This document shows positions 8,821-18,701 of a stretch of DNA of 64,000 nt, piece by piece. The notes beneath the pieces were generated by a model. It was not told where the DNA came from and did not search any database. It saw only the letters and a list, made by a program, of their open reading frames with translations. The DNA is from Paramoeba atlantica. Its lineage: Eukaryota > Discosea. The DNA lies in contig CDRNVI010000033.1 of NCBI GenBank assembly GCA_977017575.1, positions 1-64,000 of the forward strand, written 5' to 3'. Position numbers and translations under genes: made by a program. The number at the start of each line of letters is the position of its first letter. Position 1 is the stretch's first letter.

Positions 8821-10266
8821 ATGTTATTCTCCCACTCCCCCCAAAAGAACCCACCCACCTTTTTATCCACAACACCTTCCGCGCTACACCTCCTCCCTCC
8901 TTCCCCCCATGTCACCCACCCCCCCATGCCCCCTCCCCCCCTAACCCCCTCCTCCACCCTCTGCGTCGTCGGACTCGTCGACTCCGGCAAATCCACCCTC
9001 CTCGGTCGTCTGCTCTCCGACGCGGGGCACCTGGACCCCAAGACGCTCCACAAGGCCTCCCGGGAGGCCCAGAAGCGCGGCAGGCCCTCCCAGCACTATG
9101 CCTACCTGATGGACACCACCGCCGCGGAGCGGCAGCGTGGGATTACGTTGGATCTCGCCTACCACACGCTATCCAGGGCGACGGGTCGGAATCTAACCCT
9201 AGTGGACTCCCCGGGCCACCGGAACTTACTCCCCCGCGTCGCGGCGGCCTGCGCACAGGCCGATATCGCGCTGCTCGTGATGGACGTCGGGGAGCCATGG
9301 GGCGAGACCGGGGAGAGAGGGGGGGGCGAGACCCCCGAAGGCAAGGCCACAGGTTCACAGCTTCGCGAGCTTGTGTTTCTGCTCCGTATGTCGGGGATTG
9401 GGCACGTCGTGGTGGGGGTGAATAAAATGGATAGTGTGGGTTTAGGGGAGAGTGAGGAAAAGTACCGTATAGCGCGTGAGGGGGTAGAGCAGTGTTTATC
9501 CCGGGTAGGGTATGGGCCCTCGGAGGTGGCTATGGTTCCTGTTAGTGCGCTGCAGGGTCATAATTTGTTGTCCAACCAAAATAATTACGCATGGTACCAC
9601 GGTCCTTCCTTGGTGGACACGCTGTCCTCCATTGTTCCAAAACAACGGCCGGTTGGCTTTCCATTTCGTATGCCGGTTCTGGATGCCTATCGCGTGCAGA
9701 ACCAGAAAGGGGTCATTCTACGCGGTATTCTTGTCTCCGGACAGGTCCGCGCGGGAGATGAAATCCTCATCGCTCCTGATCAGCTACGACTCACTTGTCG
9801 ATCCGTGCGAGCGAATGGGGAAGAGATCCAGGCCACAGCAGGGGAGATGACAGAGATTATCGTACACTGCGAGGAAGAACAAGTCACGTCCGGTATGGTA
9901 GTCCATACGCCGGAGCGTACGCTTCGTATTTCTTCCACGATCGAGGCCCGGATGATTCTCTCCCCACTGGCAAACAAAGCGCTGTTAATGGGATCCCAGG
10001 CGCTTCTGTTGATGCATCACTGGAGCAGTGAGGTGACCGTTCTGCGTTGTCTCAGTCAACTGGACAAGAAGACGGGACAAGTCATAAAACCGTTTCCGAA
10101 ATGTCTACGTGCGGAGCAGTGTGGTGTGGTTCTGCTGCGTGCCACCCGCCCTGTGTGTGGGGAAGTGTTTACCGAACACAAGAGCTGTCTCTCCCGGATT
10201 ACCCTTGTGGATAACAACACGGTTTTGGCAGCCGGGGTGATTCTTTCTTTTCATGAGGATTCATAG
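8821..10266 (+). CDS. Translational GTPase of the eEF1A/HBS1/eRF3 family
   Basis: The 481-residue protein contains all GTPase motifs of the EF-Tu superfamily: GLVDSGKST (G1), a switch I region with 'ERQRGITLDLA', DSPGH (G3) and NKMD (G4). Two beta-barrel domains follow, with 'VRAGDEI' and a terminal 'NTVLAAGVILSF'. Length and divergence from eEF1A favour HBS1 (ribosome rescue with Dom34/Pelota) or eRF3 (translation termination). HBS1 is preferred, because eRF3 usually has a longer N-terminal extension. The first 45 codons are Pro/Ser/Thr-rich and low-complexity, so translation may start at an internal ATG such as the one near 8926. The 5' quarter is very C-rich and the next segment very G-rich. 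Confidence 0.65.
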   Translation: MLFSHSPQKNPPTFLSTTPSALHLLPPSPHVTHPPMPPPPLTPSSTLCVVGLVDSGKSTLLGRLLSDAGHLDPKTLHKASREAQKRGRPSQHYAYLMDTTAAERQRGITLDLAYHTLSRATGRNLTLVDSPGHRNLLPRVAAACAQADIALLVMDVGEPWGETGERGGGETPEGKATGSQLRELVFLLRMSGIGHVVVGVNKMDSVGLGESEEKYRIAREGVEQCLSRVGYGPSEVAMVPVSALQGHNLLSNQNNYAWYHGPSLVDTLSSIVPKQRPVGFPFRMPVLDAYRVQNQKGVILRGILVSGQVRAGDEILIAPDQLRLTCRSVRANGEEIQATAGEMTEIIVHCEEEQVTSGMVVHTPERTLRISSTIEARMILSPLANKALLMGSQALLLMHHWSSEVTVLRCLSQLDKKTGQVIKPFPKCLRAEQCGVVLLRATRPVCGEVFTEHKSCLSRITLVDNNTVLAAGVILSFHEDS

Positions 10267-10508
10267 TGAGGGTGGATCCGTCTGGCATAATTGCAACACC
10301 ATGAAGATATTACAATGTATTATATAGATGTATCATTTTAGGAAAGCGAGGTTCTAGAAATGTACTACACTTTTAAATATATTGTAGTTTTAAACATGAT
10401 GTAGTGTTGCAGTTTTCAACTCTCTGGAATGTAGTATAAAATTCAAATGAATTATACCTGAGGATTCTTCGTTAAGATATTTTTGTACATTATTCTACAA
10501 ACGGAATT

Positions 10509-13500
10509 ATGTCGGAAGAATCCATAGTGGAGCAAAGCAGTGACGATGAAACTCCCGTCATCAATCTGATGAAGTCACAAACAAAGACTGCAGGATTAGT
10601 GAATCTTGGCGCAACATGTTACCTCAACTCACTTTTGCAAGTTCTCTTTTCTCTTCGCCCTTTTCGTGAAGCTGTCTACAGTCTTGAAGACAAAGGAAAC
10701 TTGAATGATATTCCTTCTGCCCTGAAAGAGATTTTTTATCATATGCAGACGCAAACTAAGGTCGTGAGCACGGAACGCCTAACTAATGCCTTCGGTTGGA
10801 AAGGAGAAGACTTGGTAGTACAACACGATATACAGGAGCTAGCGACCAAGTTATTTGACGTCCTTACATCGAAAATGAAAGGGTCGAAGCACGAGTACCT
10901 ACACAGAGATTTGTTCGAAGGAAAACAAGAGCAATGCATTGAATGCTGTGATGGAACATACACGTCTCGGAGAGCCATACCTTTTTACGAACTACAACTG
11001 GAAGTGCGCAATCACAATGACGTCTGCAGTTCACTTCGGCAGATCACTGAACCAGAGAAGCTCACCGGTCCCAATAAATATCGTGTAGAGTACGATGACG
11101 GGAGTCCTGCGCAATACAAAGATGCAATAAAACGAATCGTATTTAGGAAGCTTCCACCAATTCTAATGCTTCACCTGAAACGTTTCGAGATGGATTTTGA
11201 GAATGATCTGCAACTTATCAAAATTAATGACAAATACATGTACCCAGAAAGCATAGATTTTGCGGAATTTGTTTCTGAAAATGAGAAATGCCATATTAAC
11301 ATTCCTTACGAATTGTGGGCTGTAGTGGTCCACTGCGGAACGTCTCACAATGGGCATTACAAAGCGTATATTCGTACCATGGAGCCTACCAAAAAGGAAA
11401 ATGAAGCAAACGAACAAAGACAAAACGGAGTAAAGAAAGAATCAGATTCTGGAGATGAAAATCAAACTTCTGCAGCTGAATGGGGTTCGTGGTTTGAATT
11501 TGATGACGAAAATGTAAAGCCAAGCACGAGGGAGAGTGCGATGACGGAGCTCTACGGGGGATTTACAAGAAACGCGTTTGGCCATTCCATTCCTCGTACC
11601 GGAAACGCCTATTTGCTTCTCTACGTAGATAAGAGCAAGGCTGTGGAGCTCATTTCTTCAATGGATATTACTGATATACCACATGCAGTGAGAGCAGAGT
11701 TTGAGGCCCAACGTCGGAAGCGTCTAAACGAAGAACGGGAACAAGAGCGTAAAAATGCTCTAGTTCACATCAAGGTTCTTACTCATCGAGACCTTGCACA
11801 TTTTATTGATCAATATACATGGGGGCTGTGGACCGACCACCTTGATCCCGATCGCGCACAAACATTCACATTACAATATGATACTACAAAGCAGGACAAC
11901 CTTCACGGTCTAGCACTTGAGGTTGCTTCGTCGATTGGTGTACCTTCTTCGCATCAGCGCTACCATTTGGGCTTGGTCTCAGTGCGTGAGTGGCGGAAGC
12001 ACTATGTCTTCTCCCCACGAGTCATAACCGACGAGTCGTTGCACTTGTCTATCGGTGAACTGTTTCAATCGGAGCTCCGCGGTTGCGAAGGTGCGTGGAG
12101 CTTTGTCCTTCTACTTGAACCCTCTATGCCTCGCTGTATTCCCCTCTTGGACATTGTATCAAACGGAATCGCTTCCTCCTCTTCGCACCGCGACGACATG
12201 CCACCAGAGAGTTGTGCCCTTGTTCAAAACGGCAAGGGTTTTTTTGCCGCAGCCGAGAGTGACAGGCATCCCTATTGGAAATTAGACCTAGGCACCACGG
12301 CCCATATCAATTACCTTGTCTTCACAACTGCATGGCAGCTCCCTTCTCAATCTTCATTGGTTCTAACCCTACTGGGTGAAGATGGTACGGAAATTTACAA
12401 GTATCCGCTTTCGCTAGCCGCTCCAACTCGTGGGCACCGACCAGGATACACCGTCATTGGTCATGCAACGAAAGGGCTCGATACTCGGGCACGATATGTT
12501 CAAGTAAAGAAAAGAGACTCCTTATCCTTATTCGCGCTAAGTACCGTTATGGTGGTTGGCTATCCGACTGAGGTAGCTGTAAAAGATACAGAGGTAGGAC
12601 CTAATGACTCGTTCCTCGTCTTTCTTAAGAGCATCACACATCACGGTATGCTGCGTTTTATGGGATGCGTATACATAAAGTCATGTCTTCCAGTGATCGC
12701 ATATACATCATATTTTCGTACCTTGCTTGGCGTAGAAGACAGCGCTATTTTGAATTTTGCGATTGAGTCTTCAGATCCTTGCGAGAATGAAACTGTACCA
12801 CTCTCAACACCCTTGCATTACGTGCCGCTACATTCGCTCAATGGCATTCGTGACGGTTTTACTCTTCTAATTTCTTCCACGATGAAAGACGAAACGGATT
12901 CATGCCCGGATTCTACATTGCAAGACTTTACTCAAAGGCTGGAAAAGCTCCATAGCGTAAGATTTGTAAAATGTTACTCACTTGCTGCGCCAACCGTGAT
13001 TCAGTTCAGATTGAGAGTAAAATCCGATGCTTCGTATGAGCGATTATGTAAAGAAGTTCGCAAGAGTCTGGAGTCTCAATTAGGCGTTGAATGCCACGAG
13101 AGTAATATCCAATTGACAGCCCCCAGTTTGACGCATGATGGCCCTCAACGATGTCCACTTCCTTCCTACAATCCTTTTGCGTTGGAAGAACATTTAAGCT
13201 CATCGAAAAATGGTTCTCGCTCACCGTACGGCTATGAACTCTGGTACAGCATTTTGAAATCATCTAGGAAAGAAGTAGAAGCGCATGGCAACATTACCAT
13301 CAGTTTCCATCATAGTAGCGGGGAGGAGATAAAGCAAAATGGTGTCCCTATGTCCAAAATGTGTAGCGTAAAGCTTGGTTTTAAGGTTTCTGATCTCCTG
13401 CGCACTCTTCAACTAAACCCTGCTGATTGGGTTATGGTGAAGTATCTCACGGATGATTGTTTAATCTATGAGACCTTTGACCAAGACATGGCATTGCCCA

Positions 13501-13919
13501 CAATACCAGATGAAAACTTTTCATATCGTTTGTACAAAAAACTTTCTGAAAGTAACACAGCGGAGAAGACAGAAATCGTACGCATGTGTTCCGCCTATGT
13601 GGAGCACCCCAGCCCAACACTCAATTTTCTTTTCCAAGGTGGGTTTCTGCGTTTGTCAGAAGAAACCACGAAAAAAGAGCTCATTGAAGAAATTCGCACT
13701 CTGTTCGAACCTTTCAAGAGCAACAAAGGAATACATATTCAGGATGTACGCCTCATGAACGTTGATAAACAGTTGAGAAATTACACGTACCACGGTGTAA
13801 ACGGTCCTACCCCTCTACTATCCGTGCTGAAACGTTCCCAGCAAATTCTTATCCTATGCAGAGATCCTAATAAAGAAAAAGGCGCAGAATTTCAGCTAAA
13901 ACTAGAAAACGATTCATAA
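10509..13919 (+). CDS. USP7-like ubiquitin-specific protease with an inserted discoidin-like domain
   Basis: The 1136-residue protein begins almost directly with a USP catalytic domain. The Cys box is LVNLGATCYLNSLLQ with Cys37 catalytic; the His box is HNGHYKAY with His283. 'LPPILMLHLKRFEMDF' and the following charged region match USP7-type enzymes, as do the long C-terminal ubiquitin-like repeats (about 405-1136). The N-terminal TRAF/MATH domain of animal USP7 is missing. Residues about 570-685 ('YWKLDLGTTAHINYLVF' ... 'RARYVQVKKRDSLSLFAL') look like an F5/8 type C (discoidin) beta-sandwich, which I do not know from USP7. The enzyme should remove ubiquitin from nuclear or cytosolic substrates. 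The family call is firm; the discoidin call rests on pattern only. Confidence 0.75.
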   Translation: MSEESIVEQSSDDETPVINLMKSQTKTAGLVNLGATCYLNSLLQVLFSLRPFREAVYSLEDKGNLNDIPSALKEIFYHMQTQTKVVSTERLTNAFGWKGEDLVVQHDIQELATKLFDVLTSKMKGSKHEYLHRDLFEGKQEQCIECCDGTYTSRRAIPFYELQLEVRNHNDVCSSLRQITEPEKLTGPNKYRVEYDDGSPAQYKDAIKRIVFRKLPPILMLHLKRFEMDFENDLQLIKINDKYMYPESIDFAEFVSENEKCHINIPYELWAVVVHCGTSHNGHYKAYIRTMEPTKKENEANEQRQNGVKKESDSGDENQTSAAEWGSWFEFDDENVKPSTRESAMTELYGGFTRNAFGHSIPRTGNAYLLLYVDKSKAVELISSMDITDIPHAVRAEFEAQRRKRLNEEREQERKNALVHIKVLTHRDLAHFIDQYTWGLWTDHLDPDRAQTFTLQYDTTKQDNLHGLALEVASSIGVPSSHQRYHLGLVSVREWRKHYVFSPRVITDESLHLSIGELFQSELRGCEGAWSFVLLLEPSMPRCIPLLDIVSNGIASSSSHRDDMPPESCALVQNGKGFFAAAESDRHPYWKLDLGTTAHINYLVFTTAWQLPSQSSLVLTLLGEDGTEIYKYPLSLAAPTRGHRPGYTVIGHATKGLDTRARYVQVKKRDSLSLFALSTVMVVGYPTEVAVKDTEVGPNDSFLVFLKSITHHGMLRFMGCVYIKSCLPVIAYTSYFRTLLGVEDSAILNFAIESSDPCENETVPLSTPLHYVPLHSLNGIRDGFTLLISSTMKDETDSCPDSTLQDFTQRLEKLHSVRFVKCYSLAAPTVIQFRLRVKSDASYERLCKEVRKSLESQLGVECHESNIQLTAPSLTHDGPQRCPLPSYNPFALEEHLSSSKNGSRSPYGYELWYSILKSSRKEVEAHGNITISFHHSSGEEIKQNGVPMSKMCSVKLGFKVSDLLRTLQLNPADWVMVKYLTDDCLIYETFDQDMALPTIPDENFSYRLYKKLSESNTAEKTEIVRMCSAYVEHPSPTLNFLFQGGFLRLSEETTKKELIEEIRTLFEPFKSNKGIHIQDVRLMNVDKQLRNYTYHGVNGPTPLLSVLKRSQQILILCRDPNKEKGAEFQLKLENDS

Positions 13920-14139
13920 TAGTCTTGGCAAGGTTCAAGGGAGGTTGCACATAGAATTTGTATGACAGATCAAAAACGTTCTTTACTCCTTATGCCTCTA
14001 TATATTCGCTGTATAAGCTTTGATTGACTACAAAAAAACCAGTAGACATTACTCCAGACGTAAAGCAATGCCTATTCAGGAAACGCACATTTTTAAATGA
14101 ACATCTATTGCGAAAAATATATTATTGTTTAGTTATTTA

Positions 14140-14712
14140 ATGTTCACACGACGAGGCTGGAATCCCATCTGGATGGGAGGTAACTTCCTTGGAGTGGGAC
14201 CTCGCGAATCGCAAGTGCTCAATGTACAAAGTTTCGTGACCTCTGGTGCGACATCACAAGACATTGCGAAAACTATCCCACGCGTGTGGCGGAGAGGTGG
14301 AAAATTTGACCTCATCCTCCGCCAGGACCTTTACGATGAGCTGCTCAAGATTCCACTACGTTATTCGCTACACCCATTTGAGAAACTTCGTGAACAACAT
14401 GCGAAGTCTGACTGCGGCTATACTATCCCACTAGGACCCGTAGATAAGGAAGACCCCTGCCCGTTTCACGTTCATCGGACCTGCACAGGACGACTTCCAG
14501 TGAAATGCATTCCACTCACCACAACAGAGTGGCGCCTCCTGCGCACGATGATTCGAAGGTTTGATGGAGACGTGTTCCGCATGGAGGAGGAACTCGTAAA
14601 GATTTTTCCCACAAAGCGGACGTACGTTAAGCCTGCCGAAGTTGTGATTTGGGGTGTAGGCCTTGACGCCGCACTGCTCGTACGCTACTGGTTACTTGGT
14701 CTTGGGTTCTAA
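14140..14712 (+). CDS. Mitochondrial large ribosomal subunit protein mL49 (IMG2 family)
   Basis: The ATG at 14140 gives a 190-residue protein; the frame is open slightly upstream but only from a TTG. The C-terminal 80 residues match the mL49/IMG2 pattern: 'HRTCTGRLPVKC', then 'RTMIRRFDGDVFRMEEELVK', then a strand and a terminal 'LLVRYWLLGLGF' that corresponds to the usual 'V..WL...GF' ending. The basic N-terminus is compatible with mitochondrial import. mL49 is a conserved component of the mitoribosome central protuberance. An N-terminal extension relative to other eukaryotes would be usual for kinetoplastid mitoribosomal proteins. Confidence 0.7.
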   Translation: MFTRRGWNPIWMGGNFLGVGPRESQVLNVQSFVTSGATSQDIAKTIPRVWRRGGKFDLILRQDLYDELLKIPLRYSLHPFEKLREQHAKSDCGYTIPLGPVDKEDPCPFHVHRTCTGRLPVKCIPLTTTEWRLLRTMIRRFDGDVFRMEEELVKIFPTKRTYVKPAEVVIWGVGLDAALLVRYWLLGLGF

Positions 14713-15247
14713 TTAATAAAATCATGTGTTTAGTTATTAGAATCATCTGTGAACAAAAGTACGGAAACAACTAGTAGAGAAAGGGAAGCGTGCGCTAAAA
14801 TAATCTTCTTTTGGAATTGCCCAAAAACAAAATTTAACTACAGATTGCGGTGGTTGTATAACTACCGCTCTACCCTCGATTATTCAAAAAAAGTGAACAG
14901 AAACAATGAAAATATAAAGAGGAACACAGTAATATAATAGAAAAAAAAATATATAAGGGGGCTCCGGTAGTTCCGAATTGAAAAAAATGGGGGGTCTAGG
15001 GCCTATTTTTTTCAAACTTTTTGCTTTCCAAAATCGAGCGTAGGTAAGTGGAAGAGTATGTCGCGACTATAATTTTCCACCTCAGCTACCATTCTACGAC
15101 GTTTTTTACGACAGATTCGCCTCGTACCCCTGGTAAGGTTTCGAAAACGGCCCAAATTCGGGTTAAAATTTCTCAATTTTAGTCGAAAAATGGAGATTTT
15201 TCACCCCAAAAAATAGATTATTCATGATCTTTTGGCGATGTTTCTTT
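14713..15247. other. Intergenic region without recognised gene
   Basis: This A/T-rich spacer contains a short open frame (14749-14937, 62 codons, no ATG) that looks like noise, a run of A residues followed by 'ggggggctcc'-like G-rich words near 14958-14998, and then unremarkable sequence. I see no tRNA and no strong hairpin before the palindrome that starts at 15248. Confidence 0.4.
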
Positions 15248-15350
15248 TTTAGTCTCTTCGTTAAACGCGGAGATAGTTTTCAACGCGAAGCGCGCAGCAT
15301 GAGTGACTTCTAAGTTGAAAACAACCACTGTGTTTAACGAAGAGTCTAAA
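15248..15350. repeat. 103-bp palindromic repeat (MITE-like), also seen as a half copy at 54853-54889
   Basis: About 37 bases at 15248-15284 (start tttagtctcttcgttaaacg) pair with 15314-15350 in inverted orientation, with a few mismatches. The short centre contains 'gcgaagcgcgc'. The right arm, read in reverse complement, is close to 54853-54889, where 'ctcttcgtcaagcg' and 'gtggttgttttcaac' recur. Two independent locations argue for a dispersed, mobile or replicating family and against a simple local hairpin. It lies just upstream of the PHD-bromodomain gene and could form a strong stem in that transcript. Confidence 0.65.
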
Positions 15351-15472
15351 TTATAGCAAACCATTCATTCAGAAAACCGCTAAAGGAACTAACAATTAAA
15401 AAAAATCAGGTTTATAGTTCACCCTCTCCCCCCATCCTCTATCCCCCTCTCCACCCCTCCCCCCCACACCCC

Positions 15473-17554
15473 ATGACCCGTCCCCGTAACCCTCCCCCCA
15501 CCACCCCCCCATCCCCCCCCACCCACTCCCCCGGTGATCTCGTCTACCTCCCCTCCCTCGAAGCCCTTGCCCTTATTGAGCGTCTTCTCCCCTCCCCCTC
15601 CCCCCCTCCCCGCGCCACCCTCGCCCTCCTCGGTCCCACCCCCACCACCCTCCACCGTGTCCGTCTCACGCTCCCCCTCTCCGCCCTCTCCCCCCTCCCC
15701 CCCTCCCCCCTTCTCACCACCCCCCCCACCACCCCCCTCCCCCTCCGTCGCGTCCTCCCCTACCAGCTCCGCGAGGCCCGGCACCTCGCGGCCCTCATCG
15801 CCTCCGGGGCCTACGACGCCCACTGGCCCCACTGCTTCATCTGCGACCGCGACACCGGGACCCTGGTCCTGTGCGACGGCTGCATGAACAGCGCCCACCT
15901 GGGGTGTGTGGCGCTGACGAAGGCCCCGAGGGGGGAGTGGAGGTGCGCGGGGTGTGTGATGGGGGGAGGGGGGGGGGAGGGGGGGGGACCCGTGGAGAGT
16001 CCCGGGGAGGTGAACGCGAGGGTGGGGCGGTTCGTGGCGGCGGTGCGGGGGGTGGTGGGGGAGGTGGGGAAAGGGGAGGGGGAGGGGTGGTTTGAGGAGG
16101 TCCCGACGGTGGGGTTTGGGGGGTTGGAGGATTATCATAGTGTGGTGCGGGATCCGGTGGATTGGGGGATGGTGAGGGTGAAGGCGGAGCAGGGGGGGTA
16201 TGGGTCGGTGGAGGAGGTGAGGGGGGAGGTGAGGAGGATGACGGAGAACTGTGTGCGGTATAATGGTGAGGGGAGTGAGTATGCGACGGCGGCGCGGGGG
16301 TTTGAGAACCGGGCGGAAGGGGTGATTGAGGAGTTTATGAAGACCAAGAAGGGGGCGGTTCTTCAAACGCCGGTGGGGCTTTTTGAGATGGCACAGTTTT
16401 ATGATTGTGACATGTCGCAGTGTCGACGTCCGTTCTTGTTTCCCCCTAATGCGTCGTTTCGCACATGTTCGGTCTTGATCACCGTATGGATACCTCCGTG
16501 GGCATGTGGAGGAGGCTCGTACCGCGCCCGGTACTCCACAGACAGAAAAATTCCCCCAACAAAAGGTAAGATTCTTGCGCTAACTCCGGACGGGAAAATA
16601 CCTCTCAAAGGAGTATTCGGCCGGAAAATTTTCCTACAAGTTGTAGTGGAAAAGGAGGGCGTCGAAACTTCGAAAATAGCGACTGGGGAATACTTCTTTG
16701 TTAGAGAAGTCAAAACAGAGGCCGATGACCGTCAGCAGCACACGTTGCGGAGGGACAGCAGACAACAAGAAATAGAATTACGCAAGGGTTTAAAATCGGC
16801 TACCAAAGAATCGCGGGGTCCGAGCTCGTCATTAAGGTCATTGGGAAAAGAAAAGTCTCCATCAAAAGCAGGTGTGGAGTTAAATTCCAAGGGGTCCTTA
16901 AAAGAAGCTCAAGTTAAAGGAACTTCAGGTCACCCGGAAAATAAACCGCCTCAAGTGGTGAAAAAAGCACGAATCGACGTCCCGTTTCAGCCTATCAATT
17001 TACAACGCCGAGCGGACCCACTTTTTAAAGTGCAGTCTTGCCTCTACGCTTCAACATGCACTGTTGCGACGTGTGGACATTTATGTTCGTTACCTAGTGC
17101 AATATTACAACGAGCGGTGGTCAATCGCTGCACGCTACGGTACCCTTTCTTTCTCATTCAAAGGGTTTTTGTTCAGCAAGTTGTTTCCGAGGAGGAGCAA
17201 TCCTCATACTCTGATATTCTTAAACGTTGTTTTCCCGAGGCATCTTCACCAAACAGTGGACATTCTACTTTTCAATACAATTTTCAAGCCATTGGTTATC
17301 CGATTTCTTGTCTTTTAAATGAAGTTGCAGACAGAATTCATTACTTTTTGATGACTTCATCGGATGATCAAGTTGATTTGCGTTTAAAAATGGAATATGA
17401 CAAGACACTCTGCGCTTTTCATCGCCAGCAAGGATGTGAAATGCAGGCTATCTCCGAAAATTTAAGCATACACGACCTGTGGAACGTGCATGTTTGTCTG
17501 CATGACTTGTGTACTTTCATAGAGCTTAATTATTCCTTGATATTCTCGCAATAG
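15473..17554 (+). CDS. PHD finger plus bromodomain chromatin reader
   Basis: The 693-residue protein starts with about 100 Pro/Ser/Thr/Leu-rich residues. A PHD finger follows (about 119-161; HCFICDRDTGTLVLCDGC, NSAHLGCV, GEWRCAGC), with the usual Cys4-His-Cys3 spacing. A bromodomain comes next (about 186-290); it has 'DYHSVVRDPVDWGMVRVKAE' for the ZA loop region and 'NCVRYNGEGSEYA' with the acetyl-lysine-binding Asn. The C-terminal half (about 300-693) is basic, then low-complexity, then an unassigned globular region. A PHD-bromodomain pair reads methylated and acetylated histones and points to transcription or chromatin control in the nucleus. The sense strand is almost pure C runs in the first 300 bases and G runs around 15940-16340. 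Confidence 0.75.
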   Translation: MTRPRNPPPTTPPSPPTHSPGDLVYLPSLEALALIERLLPSPSPPPRATLALLGPTPTTLHRVRLTLPLSALSPLPPSPLLTTPPTTPLPLRRVLPYQLREARHLAALIASGAYDAHWPHCFICDRDTGTLVLCDGCMNSAHLGCVALTKAPRGEWRCAGCVMGGGGGEGGGPVESPGEVNARVGRFVAAVRGVVGEVGKGEGEGWFEEVPTVGFGGLEDYHSVVRDPVDWGMVRVKAEQGGYGSVEEVRGEVRRMTENCVRYNGEGSEYATAARGFENRAEGVIEEFMKTKKGAVLQTPVGLFEMAQFYDCDMSQCRRPFLFPPNASFRTCSVLITVWIPPWACGGGSYRARYSTDRKIPPTKGKILALTPDGKIPLKGVFGRKIFLQVVVEKEGVETSKIATGEYFFVREVKTEADDRQQHTLRRDSRQQEIELRKGLKSATKESRGPSSSLRSLGKEKSPSKAGVELNSKGSLKEAQVKGTSGHPENKPPQVVKKARIDVPFQPINLQRRADPLFKVQSCLYASTCTVATCGHLCSLPSAILQRAVVNRCTLRYPFFLIQRVFVQQVVSEEEQSSYSDILKRCFPEASSPNSGHSTFQYNFQAIGYPISCLLNEVADRIHYFLMTSSDDQVDLRLKMEYDKTLCAFHRQQGCEMQAISENLSIHDLWNVHVCLHDLCTFIELNYSLIFSQ

Positions 17555-17675
17555 CAAGGACTATTTTCCATTCCGGGCAACCGTTTTGTCTACAGGAGTT
17601 TGAGGGATGAGTGGGGAATTACGTCGTTGCAGCTTAACTAATCGTAGTTATACATGTACTTGAATTAGTATTTTG

Positions 17676-18230
17676 ATGTTTAACAAATTTTTATACTATA
17701 GCACTATTGCTTTTCCATTTCACTGTTCATATAAAGTCATGTACAACAGATATGCCCTGCGACTCTGTGCGCACGACATTGCAGCACGTAGCGTCACGAG
17801 CGTAGGACTTACACATTACGGAACCGGTCTCACGTGTGGGGCACAGAAGCCTCATTACACTAATGACAGCGATCTGTTCCCCACGAATGAACGGGGGCTG
17901 AAACACACCAGCTTAATAGCGGAACCCAACACGGCTATCTACGACAGCTGGCTTCCCTGGTCCTACTTCCAACCTCACAAGGTAAGCATCCAGAAGATGG
18001 GAGTGCCGGACGCAAAGTATTATCAGCGCTTTACGAAAAAGCCTTGGGATCTGTCATCTACGGAATACAATGAGTTAATCCACCGAAAACGAATGTTCCA
18101 TACCGCATGGTTTGGTGTTATGATTTTTGTTGTGTGCTTTATTTGCAATAAAGGAAATCAATATGCCGGCCTGAGAGGGCTCGATGGGTATTGGATAGCA
18201 CTTCCGGTAGGCAAACCTCATAAATTTTAA
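17676..18230 (+). CDS. Small single-TM protein, probably mitochondrial
   Basis: The ATG at 17676 gives about 184 residues; a second ATG at 17739 would give a shorter N-terminus (MYNRYALRLCAHDIAARS) rich in Arg and lacking acidic residues at first, which resembles a mitochondrial presequence. A single TM helix is near the C-terminus (about 150-165, TAWFGVMIFVVCFICNKG), followed by a short Gly-rich tail. A soluble N-terminal part with one C-terminal helix is common for accessory subunits of respiratory complexes, but I do not recognise a family. Function is unknown. Confidence 0.55.
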   Translation: MFNKFLYYSTIAFPFHCSYKVMYNRYALRLCAHDIAARSVTSVGLTHYGTGLTCGAQKPHYTNDSDLFPTNERGLKHTSLIAEPNTAIYDSWLPWSYFQPHKVSIQKMGVPDAKYYQRFTKKPWDLSSTEYNELIHRKRMFHTAWFGVMIFVVCFICNKGNQYAGLRGLDGYWIALPVGKPHKF

Positions 18231-18701
18231 CCAGAAAAAGCGATCTGATTCAATAAATAAAAAATAGGCCCAACGGGGTTCGATAAAGGGAATATGATAT
18301 CCATTTCAGAATAGTTAATATTGCCGATGAAAATTAGTATTGCTAACGAAATGAATTACAAAGGGGGATTTCTTGGAACGGGTGACTTTTCATTTACCTA
18401 CGTAGAAGAATGATTCCCAGATTTAGGCAGGTATAACTGCGGAGCGTGTAATTGCTCGGTACCTTTTATAGCAAATTTGTACTATTTCAATTCTTTCATG
18501 TACAGCTTCCAATAGTTGATAGTAAATAAACTAACACTTTCTAATATACTGCGTGTTGTTCCGCACTACTTTTATTTTCATCTACAGTGTCATCTGTAGT
18601 AACTATTACAGACCCCAATAATACGGAGGATTCATTAAACTTCTGTCCATTTCTACAAATTCCTTTTGTTTACTACCCCTACCTCATTTGTCTACCATAC
18701 G
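18231..18701. other. Intergenic region, no gene seen
   Basis: A/T-rich spacer between the mitochondrial-type membrane protein and the WD-repeat gene. A 28-codon frame (ATG at about 18328) is too short and has no recognisable features. The frame of the following gene is open from 18666 but only from TTG, so that part is treated as leader. The tract before 18600 is rich in pyrimidines and could serve for trans-splicing, which I cannot prove. Confidence 0.4.

Noticed and set aside
15419-16366. 315-codon minus-strand frame antisense to the PHD-bromodomain gene
   Set aside because: It is a Pro/Gly/His-rich shadow of the C-run and G-run sequence; the sense frame has clear PHD and bromodomain motifs.
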